7,198 nt of DNA from JBHIBA01 sp046758845 (lineage in GTDB: Bacteria > UBA8248 > JACPRG01 > G963555815): NCBI GenBank assembly GCA_046758845.1, contig JBHIBA010000239.1:1-7198 (forward strand), given 5' to 3'. Of this stretch, positions 1 to 6,393 are shown one piece after another; within the stretch, counting starts at the first letter, position 1, and each line of letters starts with the position of its first letter. A model generated the notes under the pieces. The model was not told the DNA's origin. It ran no database searches and was given only the letters and a program-made list of their open reading frames with translations. The translations under genes were made by a program, and so were the position numbers.

Positions 1-2
1 AG

Positions 3-24
3 GGGCGGGTCTCCGTACCCGCCC
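3..24. terminator. GC-rich hairpin at left edge, possible terminator
   Basis: An 8-bp perfect stem, GGGCGGGT (3-10) with ACCCGCCC (17-24), encloses a 6-base loop. Read on the + strand it is followed by an A-rich stretch and then TTTTT at 34-38. That T-run begins nine bases beyond the stem, later than in a standard intrinsic terminator. Read on the - strand it lies about 100 bases downstream of the CDF stop codon, and only two bases remain in the window beyond it, so a T-run there cannot be judged. It occupies the same place relative to the repeat as the hairpin at 7132-7155. It may be a terminator for either flanking gene, or the terminal hairpin of the repeat element. Confidence 0.4.
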
Positions 25-28
25 GAAT

Positions 29-107
29 AAAAGTTTTTCAGGGGGTCCAGGGGGACGGTTTTTCAAAGCTTGTCCCGAGCGCAGCCGAGGGAAAGTCCCC
101 CTGGAAA
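29..107 (-). repeat. Composite intergenic repeat, left copy (modules A and B)
   Basis: Read on the - strand, module A runs from 107 to 61. It begins TTTCCAGGGGG, contains CTCGGCTGCGCTCGGGACA, and ends TTTGAAA. It matches 6895-6941 on the + strand at 39 of 47 positions without gaps. Module B runs from 54 to 29: CCCCCTGG, then ACCCCCTGAAAAA, then CTTTT. It matches 7101-7128 apart from a 2-base insertion there and one C/T change. The copy starts 17 bases after the CDF stop codon, in the sense direction of that gene. An 11-bp inverted repeat, TCCAGGGGGAC (46-56) against GTCCCCCTGGA (95-105), would let the transcript fold with a 38-base loop. No coding sequence is evident in it. Confidence 0.75.
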
Positions 108-123
108 AATTGATTTCCCTTCC

Positions 124-999
124 TCAAACAGGGTCCAGGTGGATGAAGGCCTCGCTCACGGGCCGCAGCCTTTCCACCGCAGTATGGACATCGGCCGCGA
201 TTTCGTGGGCCTCTTGAGCGCCCATGTCCCAGTCAATTTCCGCATGGAGCTCCACGTGGATAAGGTTGCCCACATAGTGGGCCCGCAGGTCGTGAACGCC
301 TTTGACGCCGGGAACGTTCAGCGCCGTTTGTCGGATTTCCTCGATGAGTCTTTCCTCCGGCTCCTGTCCCATCAGGTAGCCGATGTTCTTCATCCCGATC
401 CGGAATCCGGTCCGGATGATCCAGAGCCCGATGAAAAAGGCCGCCGAGGCGTCGAGCCCTGTCCATCCCAGCGAGCCTCCCAATACACCGACCAAAGCGA
501 CGGCCGAAACGAGGATGTCGTTCCTGGAGTCCGTGGCGCTCGCCAGAAGGGCAGGGCTATCCCACCGCCGACCGACCCGGTGCAGCTGGAATGCCATCCC
601 CCCTTTCACCAACATGGTGATCGAGAGCGCCAAGACGGCAATCCAGCTCTTCGCGAGGGGGCCGGCGCGCCAGAGGTTCTCCACTCCCAGCTTCATCATC
701 TCAAAGCCCATGACCCCGGCCAGGGTAGCGATGACGAGGGCGGCGACCGGCTCAGCCCGACCGTGTCCGAAGGGGTGATCAGCGTCGGCTCCCTTTCGGC
801 CGACCCGGACACAGATCAAGACGGCGATGGAGCCAAAGGTGTCCGTCAGGGAGTTGAGGGCGTCGGACAAAACAGCAAGGCTTCCTGTCAACCACGCGGC
901 CACGGCCTTAAGGAGGAACAAAGAGCCATTTCCCGTGAGGCCGAGGCGAGTGGCCCTTTCGGGCGCGCTCTCTATGAAGTTCCGCACCGGCGACTTCAT
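124..999 (-). CDS. Cation diffusion facilitator (CDF) family metal exporter
   Basis: This is a 291-residue inner-membrane divalent-metal/proton antiporter of the CDF family, expected to export a metal such as Zn, Fe, Mn, Co or Ni from the cytoplasm. Six hydrophobic segments lie near residues 22-38, 41-64, 83-103, 117-137, 148-171 and 183-200. The conserved DHPFGHGR signature is at 74-81. A cytoplasmic ZT-dimer domain fills about 211-291. By alignment from memory with E. coli YiiP, the regulatory metal ligands are kept at D72/H75/H79 and H236/H252/H287/D289. The transport site reads NxxxD in TM2 (N49, D53, with D46 just before) and DxxxD in TM5 (D157, D161), unlike the HxxxD pairs of dedicated zinc exporters. 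The reading frame is open to 1218, but the extra 73 residues look unlike a CDF N-terminus. The ATG at 999 gives the normal family length. Its Shine-Dalgarno (GAGACGG) is weak. The gene is divergent from the Lon-related gene, and the substrate cannot be told from the sequence. Confidence 0.9.
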   Translation of the reverse strand: MKSPVRNFIESAPERATRLGLTGNGSLFLLKAVAAWLTGSLAVLSDALNSLTDTFGSIAVLICVRVGRKGADADHPFGHGRAEPVAALVIATLAGVMGFEMMKLGVENLWRAGPLAKSWIAVLALSITMLVKGGMAFQLHRVGRRWDSPALLASATDSRNDILVSAVALVGVLGGSLGWTGLDASAAFFIGLWIIRTGFRIGMKNIGYLMGQEPEERLIEEIRQTALNVPGVKGVHDLRAHYVGNLIHVELHAEIDWDMGAQEAHEIAADVHTAVERLRPVSEAFIHLDPV

Positions 1000-1291
1000 G
1001 GCCGTCTCACTGCGTTCGTGCGCCTGCCCACAAACGGTCCCCCCCCTGCACGAAACATTCTCCCCGTCCCGGGGAACTGCAAGCATTTTCCGGACCTGGG
1101 ATGGAGCGGCCACCCTGTTCAATTGACACAATCCTCGGTATGATACAAATCTTGGATGCTGGAATGTGACAACGCCTCTCATCGAAACCCCCGATCGGTG
1201 AACCAGCCTGTCACCCAAATCGGTTCAGTTCTTCGCCAGGCGCAAGAATTGCGAAGGGCGATTCATCCTTTCTCCATCAAATGGGACGGAG
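1000..1291. other. Divergent intergenic region between CDF and Lon-related genes
   Basis: This 292-bp stretch has no convincing gene. The open - strand frame through 1218 is taken as non-coding upstream sequence of the CDF gene. It must contain the promoters of both divergent genes. An AT-richer patch lies at about 1118-1172 inside otherwise GC-rich sequence. On the - strand TTGTCA (1172-1167) and TATCAT (1145-1140) resemble -35 and -10 boxes, but their 21-base spacing is too long. In the Lon-related leader, CTTCGC (1231-1236) can pair with GCGAAG (1251-1256) as a weak hairpin. I see no CIRCE element and no convincing heat-shock sigma-32 promoter. Confidence 0.55.
1123..1149 (+). promoter_or_regulatory. 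Candidate promoter for the Lon-related gene
   Basis: A perfect TTGACA (-35 type) lies at 1123-1128. It is followed after 15 bases by TACAAA (1144-1149), which matches four of six -10 consensus positions. A better -10-like hexamer, TATGAT (1139-1144), sits only 10 bases from the TTGACA and would need a different, poor -35 at 1116-1121. The start codon is about 140 bases downstream. The spacing is imperfect either way, so this is only a candidate. Confidence 0.3.
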
Positions 1292-3922
1292 ATGAGCCGG
1301 AAAAACCTTGAACTCCCAGTCGAATCGTTGAAGTGGAATTGCGACCCTGAGCTGTTTCCCTTCGAGGACACAAAAGAGTGCAAGCCGCTCGAAGGCATCA
1401 TGGGGCAGGACCGGGCTACCCGGGCGCTGGACTTTGGCCTCAGCATCGACAAGCCCGGCTACAACATCTACGTGGCGGGCGTCCCCGGCACAGGCCGCAC
1501 CACCATCAGCCAGGAATACTGTAAGGAGCGGGTGAAGGGGGAGCCGGTTCCCAATGATTGGGTCTATGTCCACAACTTCCGTCATCCCGACCGGCCGTTG
1601 GCTCTCTCCCTGCCGGCGGGACGCGGCGAACAGCTCCGCAAGGACATGGAAGAGCTTGTTCAGGACCTCCTCACGGACATCCCGAAGGCCTTTGAAGGGG
1701 AGGATTACGAACGGGAGCGGAACCGAGTCGTGGAGGAGAGCCAGACCAGGCAGCAGGCCCTTTTCCGAGAGCTTGAAGAAAAGGCGAAAAAGGAGGGTTT
1801 CGCAATCCGGCCGACGCAGCTCGGTTTCGTCCTGGTTCCCGTGGTCAACGATCAGGTCTTGGACGACGAGCAGATCAATGCGCTCAACCCGGAAGTCAAG
1901 GAGCAGATCGACAAGAAACGGGTGGCCTTCAATCAACAGCTGGGCGAGTTCTTCAAAAAGATGAAGACGTTGGAGAAAGAGGTGCGGGAGCGGGCGCGCG
2001 CCCTTCAGCGTGAGGTGGGGCTGCGGGTCATCACCGTTCTCATGGATGGGTTGAGAGAGGCCTACACGGACACTGCCGAGATCTTGGACTACTTCGATCA
2101 GGTTCAGGAGAGCATCCTCTCGCGCCTGGACGAGTTTCGCAAGGGCGTCCAGGAGGTCCCACAGGAAGGCCCGCCGAGCAAGGAAGAAGGCGAGGGGGGC
2201 GGCGAGGAGGCCGTTGCGGCGCCGGAGGGCCAGGGATTGCGCATGACGCCCCCGGGGCGCGATCCCTTCTCCCCGTATCGGGTGAACGTCTTCGTGGACA
2301 ACTCGGAGCTTGAGCATCCGCCGGTGATTTTCGAACACAACCCGACCTATCAAAACCTGTTCGGAATCATCGAAAAGAAGGCGTTCCTTGGGACCTACTT
2401 CACCGACGCCACGATGATCAAGGCGGGATCGGTGAGCCAGGCCAACGGAGGGTATCTCATCTTCCACGCCCTGGACGCCTTGATCAATCCGGGGGTCTGG
2501 AGCGCACTGAAGCGAACCATCCGGACGGGTGAGCTTCAGATCGAGGAACTGGGCGAGATGTTGGGATGGTTCACTCCCGGCGGCATGAAGCCCATGCCCA
2601 TCCCCACCCGGTTGAAAGTGGTGATGATCGGCAACCCCTACGTCTACCATCTCCTGTACCAGTTCGATGAGGACTTCCGCAAACTCTTTAAGGTCAAGGT
2701 CGATTTCGACTTCCGAATGAATCGGGAAGACGGCCACCTGTTGGAATACGCCGCCTACATCTCTTGCCGGTGCCTCCAGGAGGGCCTTCCGCCCTTCCAC
2801 CGGGAGGCGGTGGCCCGGATCATCGAGCACGCGGCCCGCTATGCCGACGACCAAAAGAAGCTCTCCACCCGTCTGAGCGAGATTCAGGACTTGATGTATG
2901 AGGCCAGCTACTGGTCTCAGCAGAGCGGCAGCCGGTTGGTCCGCCGCGAGGATGTCCAGCGGGCCCTGAAGGAACGCAAAGACCGGTCCAACCTCACCGA
3001 AGAGCGGATCCAGGAGCTCATCACAGAAGACGTCCTGCTGGTCGATACCACCGGGGAAGCGGTCGGCCAGGTCAACGGACTCGCGGTTTTCGATCTGGGG
3101 GATTACCGCTTCGGCAAGCCCTCGCGCATCACCGCCCAGACGTACATGGGAGAAGAGGGGGTGATCAACATCGAACGCGAGTCCAAAATGTCCGGCCGGA
3201 TCCACGACAAGGGCGTCCTGATCCTCTCGGGTTACCTGGGCGGGCGATACGGACATGGCCGCCCCATGTCGCTGTCGGCCAGCATCTGCTTCGAGCAGTC
3301 TTACGAAGGTGTCGAAGGAGACAGCGCCTCCTCCACGGAGCTCTATGCGCTGCTTTCGAGCCTTTCCGGACTTCCCCTCAGCCAGGGGATGGCTGTGACG
3401 GGTTCGGTCAACCAACATGGAGCTATCCAGCCCATCGGCGGGGTCAACGAGAAGATCGAAGGGGTTTTCCAGGTCTGCAAAGCGAGGGGTCTGACTGGAG
3501 ATCAGGGGGTCATCATCCCCAAACAGAACGTCGGTCACTTGATGCTCGATGATGAAGTGATCGAGGCGGTCGGCAAAGGGCAGTTCCACATCTACGCCGT
3601 TTCTCACGTGGACGAGGGGATTGAGATTCTCACAGGCGTCCCGGCCGGCGAGCGCCGGGAAGACGGAACGTACCCGGAGGGAACGGTTCACGCAAGGATT
3701 GATGCGAGGCTCCAGGAAATGGCCGAGGGCCTTCGCGAGTTCGGGCGGTTCGGGGGCCAGGCGGACGGAGCAGGGGAGGTCGTGACTCGGGAGGAGAAGC
3801 CGGTCAGTCCCCCGACTCCCCAGGGTCCGGGGACAGAGCCTGTGTTTCCGGGCTTGCCGTTTCCCGATGTGGAAGGGGATGAAGACCCAGAGGAGTCCGA
3901 TGAGGACGAAATTGGGGGGTGA
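1292..3922 (+). CDS. Lon-related ATP-dependent protease (AAA_32 plus S16 Lon protease domain, YcbZ/LonB-like)
   Basis: This 876-residue AAA+ protease would unfold substrates using ATP and degrade them in the cytoplasm, as part of protein quality control. The N-terminal ATPase carries Walker A GVPGTGRT (63-70), with Arg69 where most ATPases have Lys. A charged helical, probably coiled-coil stretch lies at about 138-240. A Gly/Glu/Pro-rich linker spans about 288-325. The second half of the ATPase includes NGGYLIFHALDAL (385-397) and a sensor-1-like VVMIGNP (443-449). A helical lid covers roughly 495-560. The C-terminal S16 domain (about 575-785) has the catalytic Ser in GDSAS (S678) and Lys in GGVNEK (K721), aligned with E. 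coli Lon S679 and K722. The last 65 or so residues are a Pro-rich, acidic, probably disordered tail. No in-frame start lies just upstream. A GGGA five bases before the ATG is a modest Shine-Dalgarno. The gene stands apart from the genes after it by 181 bp. Confidence 0.93.
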   Translation: MSRKNLELPVESLKWNCDPELFPFEDTKECKPLEGIMGQDRATRALDFGLSIDKPGYNIYVAGVPGTGRTTISQEYCKERVKGEPVPNDWVYVHNFRHPDRPLALSLPAGRGEQLRKDMEELVQDLLTDIPKAFEGEDYERERNRVVEESQTRQQALFRELEEKAKKEGFAIRPTQLGFVLVPVVNDQVLDDEQINALNPEVKEQIDKKRVAFNQQLGEFFKKMKTLEKEVRERARALQREVGLRVITVLMDGLREAYTDTAEILDYFDQVQESILSRLDEFRKGVQEVPQEGPPSKEEGEGGGEEAVAAPEGQGLRMTPPGRDPFSPYRVNVFVDNSELEHPPVIFEHNPTYQNLFGIIEKKAFLGTYFTDATMIKAGSVSQANGGYLIFHALDALINPGVWSALKRTIRTGELQIEELGEMLGWFTPGGMKPMPIPTRLKVVMIGNPYVYHLLYQFDEDFRKLFKVKVDFDFRMNREDGHLLEYAAYISCRCLQEGLPPFHREAVARIIEHAARYADDQKKLSTRLSEIQDLMYEASYWSQQSGSRLVRREDVQRALKERKDRSNLTEERIQELITEDVLLVDTTGEAVGQVNGLAVFDLGDYRFGKPSRITAQTYMGEEGVINIERESKMSGRIHDKGVLILSGYLGGRYGHGRPMSLSASICFEQSYEGVEGDSASSTELYALLSSLSGLPLSQGMAVTGSVNQHGAIQPIGGVNEKIEGVFQVCKARGLTGDQGVIIPKQNVGHLMLDDEVIEAVGKGQFHIYAVSHVDEGIEILTGVPAGERREDGTYPEGTVHARIDARLQEMAEGLREFGRFGGQADGAGEVVTREEKPVSPPTPQGPGTEPVFPGLPFPDVEGDEDPEESDEDEIGG

Positions 3923-4103
3923 GAATGGGGCCCCCGAGCGCGCGGACGGCAGAGGGAATTTCGCTTTCCGGAATGTTTTTCCCGGCGAGAGGGAAACGGG
4001 GGAGACCCCATGAATCCCCGGGGAGAACGCCCAGGAATTTTTTCTGCCAAAACGTGTTTATGCAAGGAGGCGACCGATTTTTCAAGAGAAACGGAAGAAG
4101 GCC
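3923..4103. other. Structured gap between the Lon-related and first TlpA-like genes
   Basis: These 181 bp hold no convincing gene. Several small palindromes are visible: TTTCCC (3978-3983) with GGGAAA (3991-3996) across 7 bases, GGGG (3999-4002) with CCCC (4006-4009) across 3 bases, and self-complementary CCCCGGGG (4016-4023). A six-base T-run lies at 4038-4043, but no good stem precedes it, so no terminator is called for the protease gene. I could not find a good sigma-70 promoter for the next gene. A strong Shine-Dalgarno lies near the end of the gap. Confidence 0.5.
4064..4070 (+). promoter_or_regulatory. Strong Shine-Dalgarno AAGGAGG not matched to an ordinary start codon
   Basis: AAGGAGG is a near-perfect anti-16S match. 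The nearest ordinary start codon in the TlpA-like frame is the GTG at 4104, 33 bases further on, too far to use this site. An in-frame ATT at 4077-4079 sits at an ideal 6-base spacing and would add nine residues (MFQEKRKKA) before the GTG-encoded residue. An in-frame TGA at 4011 closes the frame upstream. The ATG at 4060 overlaps the site in another frame and leads into a non-conserved reading frame. Confidence 0.45.
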
Positions 4104-4661
4104 GTGGGTTCCAAAGTGCGGTTTTCATACATCGGCCGGTGGATCCTCATGGCGGGCCTTCTGGCCTTGCTTTTGGGCGTGCGGGACTCCGAATCGGGGT
4201 CTGCCGGGCTTCAAACGGCCGCGAGGACGAAGGCGGCTTCTGATTTCGTCCTGCCGGCGCTGGATGGAACCCACGTTCGTTTGAGGTCCCTTCGAGGCAA
4301 GGTCATCCTGCTGAATTTTTGGGCCACGTGGTGCTCCCCCTGCCGGTACGAGATGCCTTCGATGGAGACGCTCTATAACCGGTTCAAAGGGCAGGGTTTC
4401 GAAGTCCTGGCGGTCAGCATTGACTCGAAAGGGAAAGAGGCCGTCGCCTCGTTCGCCAAAGAGTTGAATCTGACCTTTCCGATTCTCCTGGACCGGGATA
4501 TGGCCGTCATGGCGCAATTGGGCGTACGGGGGCTGCCGACGACCTATCTCCTCGACCGGAACGGCTTCATTGCCCAGGTGGCCGTGGGACCGAAGGATTG
4601 GGCGGGGAAAGAGGGTTCTGACCTGGTCCGCGGACTCATCAGTGAAAGGGGACAAAAGTAA
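4104..4661 (+). CDS. TlpA/ResA-like membrane-anchored thiol-disulfide oxidoreductase
   Basis: This 185-residue thioredoxin-fold protein probably reduces disulfides of client proteins on the outer face of the inner membrane, such as apocytochromes or copper-site proteins. One hydrophobic segment at residues 13-26, preceded by basic residues, looks like a signal anchor. The fold begins around residue 46. It contains FWATWCSPC with the redox pair C77/C80, a conserved EMP after it, and the cis-proline in GLPTT (P145), all typical of the TlpA/ResA/DsbE group. The start drawn is GTG, preceded at a distance of six bases by GGAAG. An alternative ATT start at 4077 has a much better ribosome binding site. 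The stop TAA overlaps the ATG of the next gene by one base. The next gene is a paralogue, about 46% identical over the thioredoxin domain by hand count. The client protein cannot be deduced. Confidence 0.9.
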   Translation: MGSKVRFSYIGRWILMAGLLALLLGVRDSESGSAGLQTAARTKAASDFVLPALDGTHVRLRSLRGKVILLNFWATWCSPCRYEMPSMETLYNRFKGQGFEVLAVSIDSKGKEAVASFAKELNLTFPILLDRDMAVMAQLGVRGLPTTYLLDRNGFIAQVAVGPKDWAGKEGSDLVRGLISERGQK

Positions 4662-5341
4662 TGTCCCGGCGAGCGTTTCACCGAGGCATTTCTCGGGGGC
4701 TTGGAATCCCTTGGGCGGCGCTCTTGTTCCTGATGGCCGTACTCTCTCTGAGTCCGGCGCGAACAGCCGCCGACGGACACGCTTCCAAAGGAAACCCTTC
4801 CAAGGACAATCGCTCTGCCTCGCGTCCCGTAGACTTTATTACGCGGGTCTCCCTTGGCATTCAGCCTCTGGACGGAAAGAAGGCCCATGATTTCGCCCTT
4901 CGCGATTTGGCCGGAAATGCGGTCCGGATGAGCGACTCCGGGGGCAAGGTGGTCTTTTTGAACTTTTGGGCCACTTGGTGTCCGGCCTGCCGGGTTGAGA
5001 TGCCCGCCATGGAAAAAGTCCACCGGCGATTCAAAGCTCGGGGTTTGGCGGTTGTCTCCGTCGCTGTGGACGCACAGGGCAAAAAGTCGGTCTCCCCGTT
5101 TGTGAAGGAGCTTGGACTCACGTTTTCCGTTTTGCTCGACCCCAAGAATGAAGTCATGGACCGCTATGGGGTGACGCTGATACCGACCACCTTCCTCATT
5201 GGACGCAGTGGGGAACTCCTGGGGAAGGTCATCGGCCCCAAGGAATGGGATGCGAAGCAGGCCACCCGTCTTTTTGAAGACTTGCTCAAGGCGACGCAGG
5301 GTCCCCTATCCCGAGAATTTGGGGCGAGGGTCCGGGAATAA
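4661..5341 (+). CDS. TlpA/ResA-like exported thiol-disulfide oxidoreductase, tandem paralogue
   Basis: This is a 226-residue exported thioredoxin. The N-terminus has basic residues followed by a hydrophobic core at about 17-31, and a possible signal peptidase site after SPARTA or SPARTAA (near 36-37). It may be cleaved or stay anchored. A linker of about 35 residues precedes the thioredoxin fold (about 76-215). Redox cysteines are C107 and C110 in FWATWCPAC, followed by EMP. The cis-proline is P175 in LIPTT. It shares an unusual tail motif with the preceding protein: GPKEW here, GPKDW there. Its ATG overlaps the previous stop in TAATG, so translation is probably coupled. AAGGGG nine bases before the ATG is the likely Shine-Dalgarno. 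The two paralogues may form a relay or serve different clients. That is inference. Confidence 0.92.
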   Translation: MSRRAFHRGISRGLGIPWAALLFLMAVLSLSPARTAADGHASKGNPSKDNRSASRPVDFITRVSLGIQPLDGKKAHDFALRDLAGNAVRMSDSGGKVVFLNFWATWCPACRVEMPAMEKVHRRFKARGLAVVSVAVDAQGKKSVSPFVKELGLTFSVLLDPKNEVMDRYGVTLIPTTFLIGRSGELLGKVIGPKEWDAKQATRLFEDLLKATQGPLSREFGARVRE

Positions 5342-5526
5342 TGATTCTCGCGCGGCGGGGCTGCTCGTTGTTGATTGAAGTAGGTTCTCGCCTTGTTTAT
5401 TCGTCAAATTGAAGTTTCCTTCGAAGCGCTGTGAGATTATTCTTCTGAATGATCGCTGCGGCCGATAGGGCCATGCATGCGGAGTGAGTAAGGAGCGGCT
5501 GCGGCCAAGGGGGCGGGGCGGCGAAC
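5342..5526. other. Gap between second TlpA-like gene and SCO gene
   Basis: These 185 bp are more AT-rich in the first half than their surroundings. No convincing promoter is seen. TTGATT (5371-5376) with TTTATT (5396-5401) has a 19-base spacing, and TTGAAG (5409-5414) with GATTAT (5435-5440) has 20, both too wide. A palindrome CTTCGAAG lies at 5419-5426. A 23-codon frame starting in a TAATG overlap at 5341 ends at 5412 and is not supported as a gene. The SCO gene may have its own promoter here or be read through from the TlpA-like genes. Confidence 0.4.
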
Positions 5527-6300
5527 ATGGGCAAGGGGTTCAAGGGGGCGCTGTGGGCGGCGTTGGCGCTCGGAGTGATCGGCTGGGTTGGCTTCGGCCT
5601 CTGGTCTTTGAAAGGGGATGAGGGAGACGGCGGCCTGCCCACCTATTCCTCCGTTCCGGATTTCTCCCTCGTTGAGCGCACCGGCGGGCGGATCTCCCGC
5701 GCGGATCTTCTGAATACGGTCTGGGTCGCCGATTTTTTTTACACGCAATGCCCGGACACCTGTCCTCTGCAAACCGCGGAAATGGCCCATCTTCAGGGGG
5801 AGTTCGCCTCTGAGAAGCAGTTCCGCCTGGTCTCCTTCACCATCGACCCGGAGCGGGACACGCCGGAAGTGCTAACGGCGTATGCGAAGAAATTCGGGGC
5901 AGACTCCGAGAGATGGCTGTTTCTGACGGGGAAGAAGCGGGAGATTTACGACCTTGTACGAAACGGATTTCGCCTGAGCGTGGCGGTTTCAGAGGAGCCT
6001 CACGGGCCGGCGAGCCTTAATCATCGCCCGCAGGACATGCGGCCCGGTGAATCCCCAAGCGCAACCGGACGGGTCCGTCCCGTGTCCGCCGGAGGGCTTT
6101 GGCACGTCTTTCTCCGGATGCTTGAGGCGTCCCCGGCCTGGGCTCATCATCCAGCCGACGTCGATTCCCGGTTCACCCACAGCTCTCGGTTCGTCCTCGT
6201 GGACCGGAAGGCGGACATCCGGGGCTATTACCACAGCGACGACGCCGAGGTCCTTAAGCGCCTCCGCCGTGATGTGAGGAAACTTCTCCCACAAAATTGA
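5527..6300 (+). CDS. sco1: SCO1/SenC/PrrC family copper chaperone-like protein
   Basis: This 257-residue membrane-anchored thioredoxin-fold protein belongs to the family that binds copper and helps build the CuA centre of cytochrome c oxidase, or acts as a periplasmic thiol reductase. One hydrophobic segment at residues 8-26 anchors it. The fold starts near PDFSLVE (44-50). The copper motif is CPDTC (C75, C79). The third ligand His is H218 in THSSRFVLVDR, followed by the family's RGYY (232-235). FTIDPERDTPE (104-114) is also typical. Between about residues 155 and 212 there is an insertion of some 40-50 residues, rich in Pro, Gly and His, with a hydrophobic patch ending AWAHH. The family usually runs straight from the end of the fold's middle helix to the His motif. 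The ATG is the only plausible start, since an in-frame TGA lies at 5485. It is preceded by a G-rich GGGGCGG. No oxidase gene is in the window. Confidence 0.92.
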   Translation: MGKGFKGALWAALALGVIGWVGFGLWSLKGDEGDGGLPTYSSVPDFSLVERTGGRISRADLLNTVWVADFFYTQCPDTCPLQTAEMAHLQGEFASEKQFRLVSFTIDPERDTPEVLTAYAKKFGADSERWLFLTGKKREIYDLVRNGFRLSVAVSEEPHGPASLNHRPQDMRPGESPSATGRVRPVSAGGLWHVFLRMLEASPAWAHHPADVDSRFTHSSRFVLVDRKADIRGYYHSDDAEVLKRLRRDVRKLLPQN

Positions 6301-6312
6301 GTCGGCGGGCTT

Positions 6313-6328
6313 GCAAGGGCCTCCTTGC
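6313..6328 (+). other. Small hairpin after the SCO gene
   Basis: GCAAGG (6313-6318) pairs with CCTTGC (6323-6328) across a four-base loop, 12 bases after the SCO stop codon. No T-run follows, so it is not a standard intrinsic terminator. It might stabilise or process the transcript between SCO and the peroxiredoxin gene. The rest of the 93-bp gap shows nothing further. Confidence 0.3.
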
Positions 6329-6393
6329 CGGGATGACGACCCGTCCGGGCGCATGAACCGTCAAGGTCATCCTCTGAACGGGGGGATGTTTTC

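Noticed and set aside
70..1143. Long + strand open frame (357 codons) antisense to the CDF gene
   Set aside because: It overlaps a well-supported CDF gene almost completely, is rich in Arg, Pro and Gly, and has no recognisable domain. Long antisense frames are expected in GC-rich genes.
1151..1184. Heat-shock sigma-32 promoter or CIRCE operator upstream of the Lon-related gene
   Set aside because: CTTGGAT at 1151 is a partial -35 match but no CCCCAT-type -10 follows at the right distance, and there is no CIRCE inverted repeat.
1000..1218. N-terminal extension of the CDF protein up to an ATG at 1218
   Set aside because: The extra 73 residues have no hydrophobic or conserved pattern, the family normally begins close to the ATG at 999, and the extension would occupy the divergent promoter region.
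1277..3691. 804-codon - strand frame opposite the Lon-related gene
   Set aside because: It is a mirror of the codon bias of the protease gene. The + strand frame has intact catalytic motifs, and the antisense product resembles nothing known to me.
3919..4284. GTG-started + frame overlapping the protease stop and the TlpA-like start
   Set aside because: It has no domain, a skewed composition, and runs about 180 bases into the confidently assigned TlpA-like gene in another frame.
4125..5023. - strand frames opposite the two TlpA-like genes (4125-4655 and 4544-5023)
   Set aside because: They are antisense shadows without motifs, while the + strand carries clear CxxC thioredoxin domains.
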